Shown here: in pieces, positions 1 to 7,409 of the stretch
How positions within the stretch are numbered: position 1 is the stretch's first letter
Layout of the letters: each line of letters starts with the position of its first letter
Source: Burkholderiales bacterium
GTDB taxonomy: Bacteria; Pseudomonadota; Gammaproteobacteria; Burkholderiales; Burkholderiaceae_C
Assembly (NCBI GenBank): GCA_017307865.1
Contig: JAFKGE010000020.1
Coordinates: 1 to 64,000 of the forward strand
Length of the DNA stretch: 64,000 nt
Direction: 5' to 3'
Made by a program: the position numbers and the translations under genes
Notes under the pieces: model-generated
What the model was told of the DNA's origin: nothing
The model's input: only the letters and a program-made list of their open reading frames with translations
Database searches by the model: none

Positions 1-43
1 CGGCCGGTGTCGTGCGGGCGTTCTTGTGCAGGGCTATCAGCAT
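1..43 (-). mobile_element. IS481-type transposase, 5' end only
   Basis: The minus strand opens an ATG at 43 and reads MLIALHKNARTTPA before leaving the window. That start resembles the N-terminus of IS481-family transposases, where an LHKNARxTP segment precedes the helix-turn-helix. Only about 14 codons are visible, so the assignment rests on the start motif alone. The ATG overlaps the stop codon of the short remnant upstream (ATGCTGA). An insertion sequence at this edge would fit the accessory character of the next 2.5 kb. Confidence 0.5.
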
Positions 44-188
44 GGCGTGGCACTCCCGGTGGCTTGCAAGGACTCTATCAACTCCCGCAATACGGCTCGG
101 GCCATGAACAGCGGGTAGCGGTTTTCATCTATGTAATCGTCCGGGATGCAACAAGTTGCCAGAGGTAGATTTTTTCACCGCGTGACAT
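37..188 (-). pseudogene. short decayed ORF beside the IS edge
   Basis: An open frame of 45 codons (174 to 37) ends in a protein-like stretch with IDENRYPLFMARAVLRELIE but has no start codon of its own. A second frame starts at ATG 188 (MSRGEKIYLWQLVA) and would join it after a single frameshift. I do not recognise the family. The likely reading is a small gene disrupted by an indel next to the insertion sequence. The rest of the stretch from 189 to 327 shows nothing I can name. Confidence 0.3.
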
Positions 189-327
189 GCGGAGATTGTG
201 GAATTTAATCGCCGCAACCACAACGAGCCGCGCACCGGCTTATGCCCTACGATTGCGCTCGCAACCATACCCGATTGGATTGACCTGTTTCCCTATGGCA
301 TGATCTCAACGCAAGAGCACCGATCTG

Positions 328-879
328 TCACATCTCCTCGTGGTCATACAAACCATTGGCTTTAGCCCACGCGAGCCACTCCACCTCTTCGCTCTCCAGA
401 ATTTCCAGCTCGCAATCTATGGCCAGGCGCTCTGGAAACAAAATCAAGTTATCGCAAGACCATCGCGCTGATGGCGCGATCAGGCCATCACACCCCAAAT
501 ACTCCACCGCAGCCCCGATCTGCTGAGTTCGCAGCAAACCAACCTCTTTGTATTGCTCCCTGGGCACGCCCAAGCTCGCGATGTCAGCCTGAATGAGCTT
601 CAACGTACGCCGTGAAGAAACCTGCAAGCGGTGAACTGTTACCGGCTTCGTCGGAACTGGGGTCATTCGCGCGTAGTGAAAGGAAATCTCGGCCAGCGAT
701 CCTTCTCTCTGCTGGCTGGTGTACAGCACGGGAGCGGCTCGCGGAACCATCCATCGCCCGCCGTTGGTCGAAGCAGCGACAGGCGACAGGTTCTGCCTCG
801 TTGCCCTGAAAACAACGCCATCAAAGGGCACTGGCTTAAAGGCCGCCAGTGCCTCCAGCAAATCAGGATCATGCTGCAC
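328..879 (-). CDS. RES-domain toxin (NAD+-degrading family)
   Basis: This 183-aa protein carries the RES-fold pattern: VFRATR at residues 23-28, GGRW at 40-43, LYTS at 52-55 and SLAE at 61-64, covering the conserved Arg and Glu of the family, with Ser residues further on. Characterised RES toxins (MbcT and others) degrade NAD+ by phosphorolysis or hydrolysis and are neutralised by an Xre/MbcA/ParS-type antitoxin. The start is a GTG only 15 nt after the antitoxin stop and in the same frame, so the two are co-transcribed and probably translationally coupled. No key residue is obviously missing. The family call is firm; activity against NAD+ is inferred. Confidence 0.85.
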   Translation of the reverse strand: MQHDPDLLEALAAFKPVPFDGVVFRATRQNLSPVAASTNGGRWMVPRAAPVLYTSQQREGSLAEISFHYARMTPVPTKPVTVHRLQVSSRRTLKLIQADIASLGVPREQYKEVGLLRTQQIGAAVEYLGCDGLIAPSARWSCDNLILFPERLAIDCELEILESEEVEWLAWAKANGLYDHEEM

Positions 880-894
880 GATGCAATCTCTGTC

Positions 895-1236
895 TTATAG
901 GTAAACCCCATCGAGCAGTCGATCCACTACGGCAAGTACATCGTCTACCTGTCCCTGCTGAATCAGTTCAGCCGGCACTCTTCCTTCGAGGACGCGCTGG
1001 CGCGATAGCAACCACATGCGTGCGTCCCGGGGTTCGTAGACGTCCGCCAGTTTGTCTACGATGTACTCCAGCTCCAGCAGTTGTTTTTCAGTTGCCGCAT
1101 GCGGCAATGTCTTCCCGGTGCTCCACCGGGACACCGTCTCCGGCCTGACATTCAAGATATTGGCTATGTCAGCCGAACGCATAGCTCCCTTGTCATGAAT
1201 CGATTCAAGCCGACGCGCGATGGCATTGGCACCCAT
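895..1236 (-). CDS. Xre/MbcA/ParS-type antitoxin partner of the RES toxin
   Basis: The 113-aa product has a helix-turn-helix at about residues 22-43 (SADIANILNVRPETVSRW) and a C-terminal segment with a RVPAEL-type stretch, as in antitoxins whose tail plugs the RES active site. ATG 1236 is preceded by a good GAGGAG ribosome site. It lies directly upstream of the RES gene and 33 nt after the 403-aa gene, in one operon. By analogy it should bind the operator at the operon promoter near 2600 and repress the operon together with the toxin. Confidence 0.8.
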   Translation of the reverse strand: MGANAIARRLESIHDKGAMRSADIANILNVRPETVSRWSTGKTLPHAATEKQLLELEYIVDKLADVYEPRDARMWLLSRQRVLEGRVPAELIQQGQVDDVLAVVDRLLDGVYL

Positions 1237-1269
1237 TGCGACTCCTCAAGAAGTTGAAGAAGTTGAGAA

Positions 1270-2481
1270 TTAGCCATTCCCGACACGGGCGATCCGTGTC
1301 TTGGGATGGCTTGCGAACGACTTTTCCCGGCGTTCTTTGGCATAAGGCCCCAAAGTCGTTCTCAGCGTGTTGAGCCCCTTCGCCTTGACCTGCATCTTCT
1401 TGAGCAGATCCTCTGGGAGAGACATCTGTTTGGCAATCATGGCCACATCACTGGCAGGGCGGATGTGATCCTCCAAAAACCACGAGGGCCGAAGCGTTTC
1501 TGGGATTTGGCCCAGTGCGGCCACCTGCTGGCTGCGCTGATGCAAAAAATGCCGCTCCGGCATCGCACACATGTCCTCGACCCCACGCGGGCAACAGTGC
1601 GCATCATGACACCCGAATCTGGCGCGCGCCTTTCCGCCACCAGCCTCAAAAAAACGCTCCGCGTCGTCGCGAGGAAGCGACATGTCGATCTGGGGGATAT
1701 AGACACGCACCTTTGGGCTAAATCCTCGGCCACTGGGCGGCTTGCGCCAGTTGCTCACCTCCAGCCGCTCGCTCAGAGTAATCCCATGAGCGATACCCCC
1801 TACCCCACCAAATGCCATCAGCGACAGGCCTGGTATACCGCCAACATGGTCAGCAACGATGGGCACACCCAACGCTTGAAAATCTGTAGCGGCATCGCAA
1901 TAACGAACAATCTGGGTTGCATTGCTGTCCGCTCCGCAACCCGCCACGTTCAGCCACAAACCTTGCACATTGGCGGCCCGCAGCCATTCGATCACCGCTA
2001 AGCGTTTGGCTGGCGTGCGAAAGATCTCGTACGAAATGGTCAAGGGATACAGAACTTCGATGGCTCCGCCCCCATTGCGGTCAAGCGCGTCCCGCAGGTT
2101 GCTCGCGAGCGCGATGTCAATAGGCAACCATGGCGATTCAACCTCAGTGATCAGATGTGTTGGTGCCAGCACCTGAGAGAACCCATTATCCATAGCAAAG
2201 GCAGCAAGGCCTTCAGCGCACTGTCTTTGCGCAAACGCTGTCTGAAAGTCCTGCACCGTATGGGGCCGATCCTTGGCCCACGGCAAGTCTTTCATCGATG
2301 AACGATACCCACCCGGCGTCGCCATGGCAGCGGTCATTGGGTCAAGAACCACATCAATCCGCCTCTCCTGCGCCAGCGTCAGCAACTCCTTTTGGTGTTT
2401 GACCAGCTTGGCTTCCAGAACGACCCCTGTGAACTGGATGTGTCGTGTTGCGATGAAACTCTGTAGCTCAGGGCTACCCAC
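1270..2481 (-). CDS. unrecognised protein, possible barrel with Cys/His cluster, first gene of the RES operon
   Basis: I do not recognise this 403-aa protein with certainty. Alternating strand-like segments (VVLDPMTAAMATPGGY near 44, LWLNVAGCG near 175, PIVADHVGGIPG near 207, MAFGGVGGIAHG near 222) suggest an alpha/beta barrel. A Cys/His cluster (C291, H292, H295, C296, C297, then H311 and H314) followed by an amphipathic helix loosely recalls the zinc site of tRNA-guanine transglycosylase-like proteins, but its spacing differs from the classic CxCx2C. In this frame the first usable start is GTG 2481. The first ATG after the promoter is at 2549 in another frame, with GGAG nine bases before it, and would join after loss or slippage of one G near 2478. 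The gene is either frameshifted or uses the GTG start. It leads a three-gene unit with the antitoxin and toxin. Confidence 0.55.
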   Translation of the reverse strand: MGSPELQSFIATRHIQFTGVVLEAKLVKHQKELLTLAQERRIDVVLDPMTAAMATPGGYRSSMKDLPWAKDRPHTVQDFQTAFAQRQCAEGLAAFAMDNGFSQVLAPTHLITEVESPWLPIDIALASNLRDALDRNGGGAIEVLYPLTISYEIFRTPAKRLAVIEWLRAANVQGLWLNVAGCGADSNATQIVRYCDAATDFQALGVPIVADHVGGIPGLSLMAFGGVGGIAHGITLSERLEVSNWRKPPSGRGFSPKVRVYIPQIDMSLPRDDAERFFEAGGGKARARFGCHDAHCCPRGVEDMCAMPERHFLHQRSQQVAALGQIPETLRPSWFLEDHIRPASDVAMIAKQMSLPEDLLKKMQVKAKGLNTLRTTLGPYAKERREKSFASHPKTRIARVGNG

Positions 2482-2574
2482 GCGGGCAACACGGATGCAA
2501 CACCTAGGGGATCGGGAGCTGAACGTACGAGGCGCAGATTGGGGGTCATGGCAATGGACTCCAAAGTGTTGGGG

Positions 2575-2619
2575 AGATTATCTTTTTAACAGCCATTTGT
2601 CAAGTCTTATTTATTGACA
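2575..2619 (-). promoter_or_regulatory. sigma-70 promoter with overlapping inverted-repeat operator for the RES operon
   Basis: On the minus strand a perfect -35 TTGACA (2603-2598) is separated by exactly 17 bp from TAATCT (2580-2575). The -35 hexamer is one arm of a perfect inverted repeat, TGTCAA / TTGACA at 2619-2614 and 2603-2598, with a 10-bp spacer. A palindrome overlapping the -35 is a typical autorepression site for an Xre-type antitoxin. Transcription would start near 2568. Confidence 0.7.
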
Positions 2620-2679
2620 TTTCAATTGACTCGAACCCAACCATGCGAAAAATTGCTGTCCACATCAAATGGCTCCCCC

Positions 2680-2900
2680 TCACCTCGGTAAGAACAACAA
2701 CCACACCACCAGCAACACATTCACCACCCCGCTCACGCCCAGCAACAGTTTCCACGGCATCGTCAGGTCGCGCTGCGGCAGCGGGGTATCGGGAAGGCCG
2801 CGGTCAGGGGGCAGCTGACGACGCGTTCGAGGGCGAGCAGGAATTCCTCAACGGCTCAAAGTACCGTCGCTTGCCGTGCGCCGCCGCGTTCAAGGCGCGG
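2680..2900 (-). pseudogene. frameshifted remnant of a small membrane protein
   Basis: The minus strand reads a hydrophobic C-terminus starting MPWKLLLGVSGVV and ending LLFLPR (2760-2680). Upstream, two different frames carry protein-like sequence (VEEFLLALERVVS, then DRGLPDTPLPQRDLT), so at least one frameshift separates them and no intact start is visible. I take it as a decayed gene. The rest of the gap between 2620 and 2952 shows nothing else. Confidence 0.35.
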
Positions 2901-2952
2901 CTCTTGGCGACCTGATTCTCGACGTAGCGACCTCGTAAGCGCTCGCCACCTA

Positions 2953-4083
2953 TCAGATCAACGCCGCAATCGCCTGACCCATCTCGACGGTGTTGGCCGT
3001 GCCGCCCAGGTCGCGCGTGCGCGGGCCTTCGCGCAGCACGGTCTCGATGGCACGCAGGATCGCATCGTGCGCCGCCTGCTCGCCCAGAAACTGCAGCATC
3101 AGCGCGGCCGACCAGATCATGGCCACGGGGTTGGCGATGCCTTGGCCGGCAATGTCGGGCGCCGAGCCGTGCACGGGCTCGAACAGGCTGGGGAATTGGC
3201 GTTCGGGGTTCAGGTTGGCCGAGGGCGCCAGGCCGATGGTTCCGGTGCAGGCCGGGCCCAGGTCGCTCAGGATGTCGCCGAACAGGTTGCTGGCCACCAC
3301 GACGTCGAAGCGCTCGGGCTGCAGCACGAAGCGCGCGGTGAGAATGTCGATGTGGTGCTTTTGCACGGCCACCTGCGGGTAGCGCGCAGCCATGGCGTCG
3401 GCGCGGCCGTCCCACCAGGGCATGGAAATCGCAATGCCGTTGCTCTTGGTGGCGACGTCGAGCTTCTTGCGCGGGCGCGCCGCCGCCTGCTCGAAGGCAA
3501 ACTTGAGCACGCGGTCGGTGCCGAAGGCGCTCATCACCGTCTCCTGCACGACGATTTCGCGCTCGGTGCCGGCATACATCACGCCGCCCAGGTTGGTGTA
3601 TTCGCCCTCGGTGTTTTCGCGCACGACGAGAAAGTCGATGTCGCCCGCCTGCTTGCCGGCCAGCGGGCAGGGCACGCCCTCGAACAGGCGCACCGGGCGC
3701 AGGTTGATGTACTGGTCGAACTCGCGCCGAAACTTCAGCAGGCTGCCCCACAGCGACACGTGGTCGGGCACCGTGGCCGGCCAGCCGACGGCGCCGAACA
3801 GCAGCGCGTCCATGGGCTGCAGCTGCTGCTTCCAGTCGGGCGGCATCATCTCGCCGTGCTGGCGGTAATGCTCGCAGCTGGCCCAGGCGATGGGCGTGAG
3901 GTCGAGCTGGACGCCGAACTTCTGCTGCACGACGGCGAGCACGCGCAGCGCCTCGGGCATCACCTCGGTGCCGATGCCGTCGCCGGGGATGACGGCGATG
4001 CGGTGGGGGCGTGCGCGCACTGGACGACCCTCCGCGCTTGCGCGCTGCGGGATTCGCACTTGGGAGCGGCCCGGCGTGCTCAT
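2953..4083 (-). CDS. ttuC: tartrate dehydrogenase/decarboxylase or D-malate dehydrogenase
   Basis: The 376-aa product belongs to the isocitrate/isopropylmalate dehydrogenase family: IAVIPGDGIG near residue 27, VVRENTEGEYTN in the middle, and the family signature NLFGDILSDLGP. Members oxidise or decarboxylate D-malate or tartrate with NAD and Mn2+. Overall similarity favours the TtuC/DmlA branch over leuB, but substrate cannot be decided from sequence. The start at 4083 (MSTPGRSQ) is chosen because the frame further upstream runs into the preceding lipoprotein gene. The first 25 residues (RIPQRASAEGRPVRA) look like a translated GC-rich repeat rather than native sequence; a native protein would begin close to PHRIAVIPG. 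Confidence 0.8.
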   Translation of the reverse strand: MSTPGRSQVRIPQRASAEGRPVRARPHRIAVIPGDGIGTEVMPEALRVLAVVQQKFGVQLDLTPIAWASCEHYRQHGEMMPPDWKQQLQPMDALLFGAVGWPATVPDHVSLWGSLLKFRREFDQYINLRPVRLFEGVPCPLAGKQAGDIDFLVVRENTEGEYTNLGGVMYAGTEREIVVQETVMSAFGTDRVLKFAFEQAAARPRKKLDVATKSNGIAISMPWWDGRADAMAARYPQVAVQKHHIDILTARFVLQPERFDVVVASNLFGDILSDLGPACTGTIGLAPSANLNPERQFPSLFEPVHGSAPDIAGQGIANPVAMIWSAALMLQFLGEQAAHDAILRAIETVLREGPRTRDLGGTANTVEMGQAIAALI

Positions 4084-4093
4084 GTCTGCCGCC

Positions 4094-5005
4094 TTACCAG
4101 CGTTGCTTGAAGCGCGTGTAGGCGTTCTCGAGGTAGCCCTCGTTGGTGAACAGGCGCAGCATGGCGGGCGTGAAGTACAGGCTGTCGGCAAACAGCCAGC
4201 GGTTGTAGTCGGCGCCGGCCACCAGCGTGCCGGTGGTGCAGGTGCTGGCGTCGGGCGTGGTGCAGACCGGGTCGTTGCCGTTGTCGACCGGATAGTTCTG
4301 GGGCTTGTTGTAGACCAGGTTGAAGAACAGCGCGGGGTCGAAGTACAGCACGGTGGCGCCCATGTCGACGATCTGGGTCAGCAGGCGGTCGTTGAAGGCC
4401 ACCGACATGCGGGTGGCGTCGTCGGTGATGTTGCGGTTGCGCGCCCAGGGCGTGATGCCCAGGTTGTACACGCCGCTGACCACCACGTGCGTGGCGCCGG
4501 CAGCCACCACGCGGCGCACCTGGTCGGCCAGCGCGCGGGCGGCGGTGTCGATGGCGGTGTCGGTGGCGGCCGAGATGCCGGTGGCGGCCACGGCGTCGAC
4601 GATGTCGCTCATGCCGCCGTTGATGAACACCACGTCATTCTTGCCCAGCGCGGTGCGCGCCAGCACGGCGTCGATCTGCGCCGTCACGCTGGGGGCGTTG
4701 GTGCCGCTGGTGGTGTCGGCCAGGGCCACGCGGGCGTTGCCCTGCGCGTAGCCGAAGCCGCCGGCGGTGGCGGCGGTGAGCGTCAGGTTGTAGTAGCCCG
4801 CCAGCTGCTGCAGCCAGTTGGGCGTGCCGTCGTTGACGGTGTAGCGGTGGCCGTTCTGGCCCACGTCGGCAAAGCCGTCGCCCACGCTGATGAAGCGCTC
4901 GGGATGCAGGTCAGACACCACCGAGCCCGAGCCGCAGGAGGCCAGCAGGGCGGTGGCGGCAACCAGCAGGCCGCCAGCGGCGCGGCGAATCCACAAGGAA
5001 GGCAT
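4094..5005 (-). CDS. GDSL/SGNH-like lipoprotein lacking catalytic Ser and His
   Basis: A 303-aa predicted lipoprotein with signal peptide and lipobox LLASC (C24). The body follows the GDSL esterase layout seen in autotransporter-type esterases: block I at 40-50, a ...FINGGMSDI block III equivalent, and a terminal FADSLYFTPA block V. However, the Ser of GDSL is Gly (VGDGFADVG, G44) and the usual block V His is Tyr (Y277). The fold is probably kept without classical serine-hydrolase activity. It ends 10 nt before ttuC on the same strand. The Ser/His loss is read directly; loss of function is inferred. Confidence 0.7.
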   Translation of the reverse strand: MPSLWIRRAAGGLLVAATALLASCGSGSVVSDLHPERFISVGDGFADVGQNGHRYTVNDGTPNWLQQLAGYYNLTLTAATAGGFGYAQGNARVALADTTSGTNAPSVTAQIDAVLARTALGKNDVVFINGGMSDIVDAVAATGISAATDTAIDTAARALADQVRRVVAAGATHVVVSGVYNLGITPWARNRNITDDATRMSVAFNDRLLTQIVDMGATVLYFDPALFFNLVYNKPQNYPVDNGNDPVCTTPDASTCTTGTLVAGADYNRWLFADSLYFTPAMLRLFTNEGYLENAYTRFKQRW

Positions 5006-5074
5006 GGGGTGAGCTCCAGAGACGACAAAAGCGCAAGTTTAACGAGGGCGCGACGGGCCGCGCCGCACTCGCCG

Positions 5075-6154
5075 TCAGCCGGCCGCGGTGGCGCGCTGCA
5101 GGCGGTCGCGCACGCCGTCCCAGGCGGCGTCCGCCGGTGGCGTCTCGACCCAGATCAGTCTGGCCTGCGCGTCGTCGAAGGCGCGCAGCACGGCAAACAG
5201 CTGCTGCGCGGCGGCGCCGGCGTCGTCGGGCATGCGGCGCAGCAGCAGGTGCGCGCTGGGCGAAGCGAGCGGCGCGCGCGCCCACACGGCGATGTGGCGT
5301 GCGTCGGCCCCCAGCAGCTGCAGCGCGGTGCGCAGCTCGGCCGCGCTCATCAGGCGCACGCGGGCGCGCGGCGCGTAGTGCGCGGCCAGCGTGCCCGAGG
5401 CCTTGGGGTCGGGCGCGCCCAGCTCGGCCTGCGTGCGCAGGCGCTGGCCGGCGGCACGCTCGATGTCGGCGCGCGCCAGCTGGCCGGGCCGCAGCAGCAC
5501 CGGCGCGCCGCGCGTGCAGTCGACGATGGTGGATTCGATGCCGACCGCGCAGGCGCCGCCGTCCAGCACCAGCAGGTCGTCGCCGAACTCGGCCGCCACG
5601 TGGGGTGCGGTGGTGGGGCTGACGCGGCCGAAGCGGTTGGCGCTGGGCGCCGCCAGCCCCAGCACGCCGCGCGCCGCGCAGGCCGCCAGCAGCGCCTGCG
5701 CCACCGGGTGCGCCGGGCAGCGCAGGCCGATGGTGGGCTGGCCGCCCGCCGCCGCTTCGGCCACGCCGGCCCGGCGCGGCAGGATGAGGGTGAGCGGGCC
5801 GGGCCAGAAGGCGTCGATCAGGCGCTGGGCAAAGGCCGGCACGGCGGCGTGTGATGTTTGCCCCCACGCTGCGCTGCTTCGCATGCTGCGCTGCCCCCCG
5901 AGGGGGCCTTCGCCGCCTTGGGGCGGCCCGGCGGCAGCGAAATGCGCAACCTGCGCTGCGCTGGCCACGTGCACGATCAATGGGTGATCGGCCGGCCGGC
6001 CCTTGGTGGCGTAGATCTGGCGCACCGCGGCGGCGTTGTCGGCGTCGCCAGCCAGGCCGTAGACGGTTTCGGTCGGCAGGCCGACCAGCTGGCCGGCGGC
6101 CAGGGCGTCGGCGGCGCGGGCGATGGATGCGGGCTGCTGGCCGTCCAGGATCAT
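5075..6154 (-). CDS. tsaC: L-threonylcarbamoyladenylate synthase (Sua5/YrdC/YwlC type)
   Basis: TsaC/Sua5 makes threonylcarbamoyl-AMP for the t6A37 modification of tRNAs. The 359-aa protein has the YrdC core (LPTETVYGLAGDA at 26-38, KGRPADHPLIVHVA at 51-64, WPGPLTLILPRR at 117-128, PSANRFGRVSPT) and a C-terminal Sua5 domain (LAAHYAPRARV...). ATG 6154 overlaps the purK stop as TGATG, so the two are coupled. Residues about 75-104 (GPPQGGEGPLGG...) are not part of the family and correspond to an in-frame copy of a GC-rich dispersed repeat; the flanking motifs are intact, so the protein may still work. Confidence 0.9.
   Translation of the reverse strand: MILDGQQPASIARAADALAAGQLVGLPTETVYGLAGDADNAAAVRQIYATKGRPADHPLIVHVASAAQVAHFAAAGPPQGGEGPLGGQRSMRSSAAWGQTSHAAVPAFAQRLIDAFWPGPLTLILPRRAGVAEAAAGGQPTIGLRCPAHPVAQALLAACAARGVLGLAAPSANRFGRVSPTTAPHVAAEFGDDLLVLDGGACAVGIESTIVDCTRGAPVLLRPGQLARADIERAAGQRLRTQAELGAPDPKASGTLAAHYAPRARVRLMSAAELRTALQLLGADARHIAVWARAPLASPSAHLLLRRMPDDAGAAAQQLFAVLRAFDDAQARLIWVETPPADAAWDGVRDRLQRATAAG
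5843..5932 (-). repeat. GC-rich dispersed repeat inserted in-frame in tsaC
   Basis: About 90 bp encode a 30-residue insertion between the HVASAAQVAHFAA strand region and VPAFAQRL. The core on the plus strand, GCTGCCCCCCGAGGGGGC followed by CGCCTTGGGGCGGCCCGGCGG, recurs nearly unchanged inside amgK at 14,710-14,760. Short palindromes (CCCCCCGAGGGGGC) would form a hairpin in the mRNA. Confidence 0.75.
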
Positions 6155-7341
6155 CACCAGGCCTCGATGCCCAGCAGCGCCGCCGCGCGCAGCGCCTGCT
6201 GGCGCACGCTGGCGGCATCCGGGCCGATGATCGTCAGGTGCCCCATCTTGCGGCCGGGCCGCGCCTGGGCCTTGCCGTACAGGTGCAGGCGCGCGCCGGG
6301 CAGGGCCAGCACGGGGGCCCAGGGCGGCTGGCGCGGGGCGCCGTCGGCGTCGAACCACAGCTCGCCCAGCAGGTTGAGCATGATGGCGGCGCTGTGCTGG
6401 CGCGGCGCCGGCAGCGGCAGGCCGGCCAGGGTGCGCACCTGCAGGTCGAACTGCGACTGATCGCACGCGTCGACCGTGTAGTGGCCGCTGTTGTGCGGGC
6501 GCGGCGCCATCTCGTTGACCACCAGGCGCCCGTCCTGCAGCACGAAGTATTCGACGCACAGCACGCCCACATAGCCCAGTTCGGTAACTATATTTTTGGT
6601 AGCTGTTTGCGCTTGCTGGACAAGCGCTGTGGGCAGATTTTGTTCAAAAACCTCGGTCACGGCCAGGATGCCGCCGCGGTGCAGGTTGCGCTGCACCGGC
6701 AGGCTGACCACGCTGCCGTCCGCGCCGCGCGCGACGATCACCGAGCACTCCAGCGCCAGCGGCAGCAATTGCTCCAGCACGCAGGCCACGCGGCCCATGC
6801 GCTGCCAGGCGGAGGCCAGCTCGGCGCGCGTGGCCACGCGCGCCTGGCCCTTGCCGTCGTAGCCCAGGCGGGCCGACTTGAGGATGCCGGGCAGCAGCGC
6901 CGCGGGCACGGCGGCCAGGTCGGCCTCGGACTCGATCACCGCATGCGGCGCCGGGGCCACGCCGCTGGCGGTGGCGCAACGGGCGAAGTGCGCCTTCTCG
7001 CGGATGCGATCCTGCGCGATGGCCACGCACGTGGCCGGCGGCGACACCGCGCGCGTGCGCGCCAGCTCGGCCAGCGCCTCGGCCGGCACGTTCTCGAACT
7101 CGGTGGTGATGGCGTGGGCGCGCGCGGCCAGCTCGCGCAGGGCGTTGGCGTCGCGGTAGTCGGCCTGGATGAAGTGGTGGGCGATGCGCCCGGCGGGGCT
7201 GGCGCGGTCGGGGTCGAGCACCACCGTCTCGTAGCCCAGCGCCTGCGCCGCGTGCACGAACATGCGGCCCAGCTGGCCGCCGCCCAGCACGCCCAGGGTG
7301 GCGGGGCGGCCGTCCACCATGCTGCTGGGAAGGATCATCAT
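6154..7341 (-). CDS. purK: N5-carboxyaminoimidazole ribonucleotide synthase
   Basis: PurK converts AIR, ATP and bicarbonate to N5-CAIR in purine synthesis. The 395-aa ATP-grasp protein shows LGVLGGGQLGRM (17-28), TEFENVP (80-86), ARLGYDGKGQ (157-166) and NEMAPRPHNSGH. It is followed by tsaC (stop/start overlap) and preceded by purE on the same strand, 259 bp upstream. Residues about 231-252 (FEQNLPTALVQQAQTATKNI) match the AT-rich dispersed repeat rather than typical PurK sequence, with little or no change in length. ATG 7341 gives MMILPSSMVDG; a later Met at residue 8 is possible. Confidence 0.93.
   Translation of the reverse strand: MMILPSSMVDGRPATLGVLGGGQLGRMFVHAAQALGYETVVLDPDRASPAGRIAHHFIQADYRDANALRELAARAHAITTEFENVPAEALAELARTRAVSPPATCVAIAQDRIREKAHFARCATASGVAPAPHAVIESEADLAAVPAALLPGILKSARLGYDGKGQARVATRAELASAWQRMGRVACVLEQLLPLALECSVIVARGADGSVVSLPVQRNLHRGGILAVTEVFEQNLPTALVQQAQTATKNIVTELGYVGVLCVEYFVLQDGRLVVNEMAPRPHNSGHYTVDACDQSQFDLQVRTLAGLPLPAPRQHSAAIMLNLLGELWFDADGAPRQPPWAPVLALPGARLHLYGKAQARPGRKMGHLTIIGPDAASVRQQALRAAALLGIEAW
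6588..6655. repeat. AT-rich dispersed repeat patch within purK
   Basis: The plus strand reads TAGCTGTTTGCGCTTG followed by ACAAGCGC and an AT-rich end, the core of a repeat seen between genes at several places in this window. Here it is translated on the minus strand as LVQQAQTATKN. Confidence 0.6.
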
Positions 7342-7409
7342 GCCTCCAGGCTGCGCGGCTGCCGCGGCTGCGCGTCACCCGCAGCGCATGAAACACCGCG
7401 TGCCCAATG

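Noticed and set aside
2643-2915. 90-codon plus-strand ORF
   Set aside because: Thr/Pro/Arg/Ala-rich with no signal or motif, overlapping a membrane-protein remnant on the other strand.
3067-4110. 347-codon plus-strand ORF antisense to ttuC
   Set aside because: Composition is His/Ala/Gly/Arg-rich with no recognisable motif, and the opposite strand encodes a clear dehydrogenase. Typical antisense frame in high-GC DNA.
4911-6218. 435-codon minus-strand Arg/Ala/Pro-rich ORF across tsaC and the lipoprotein start
   Set aside because: Low-complexity shadow of tsaC in another frame; no start context or homology.
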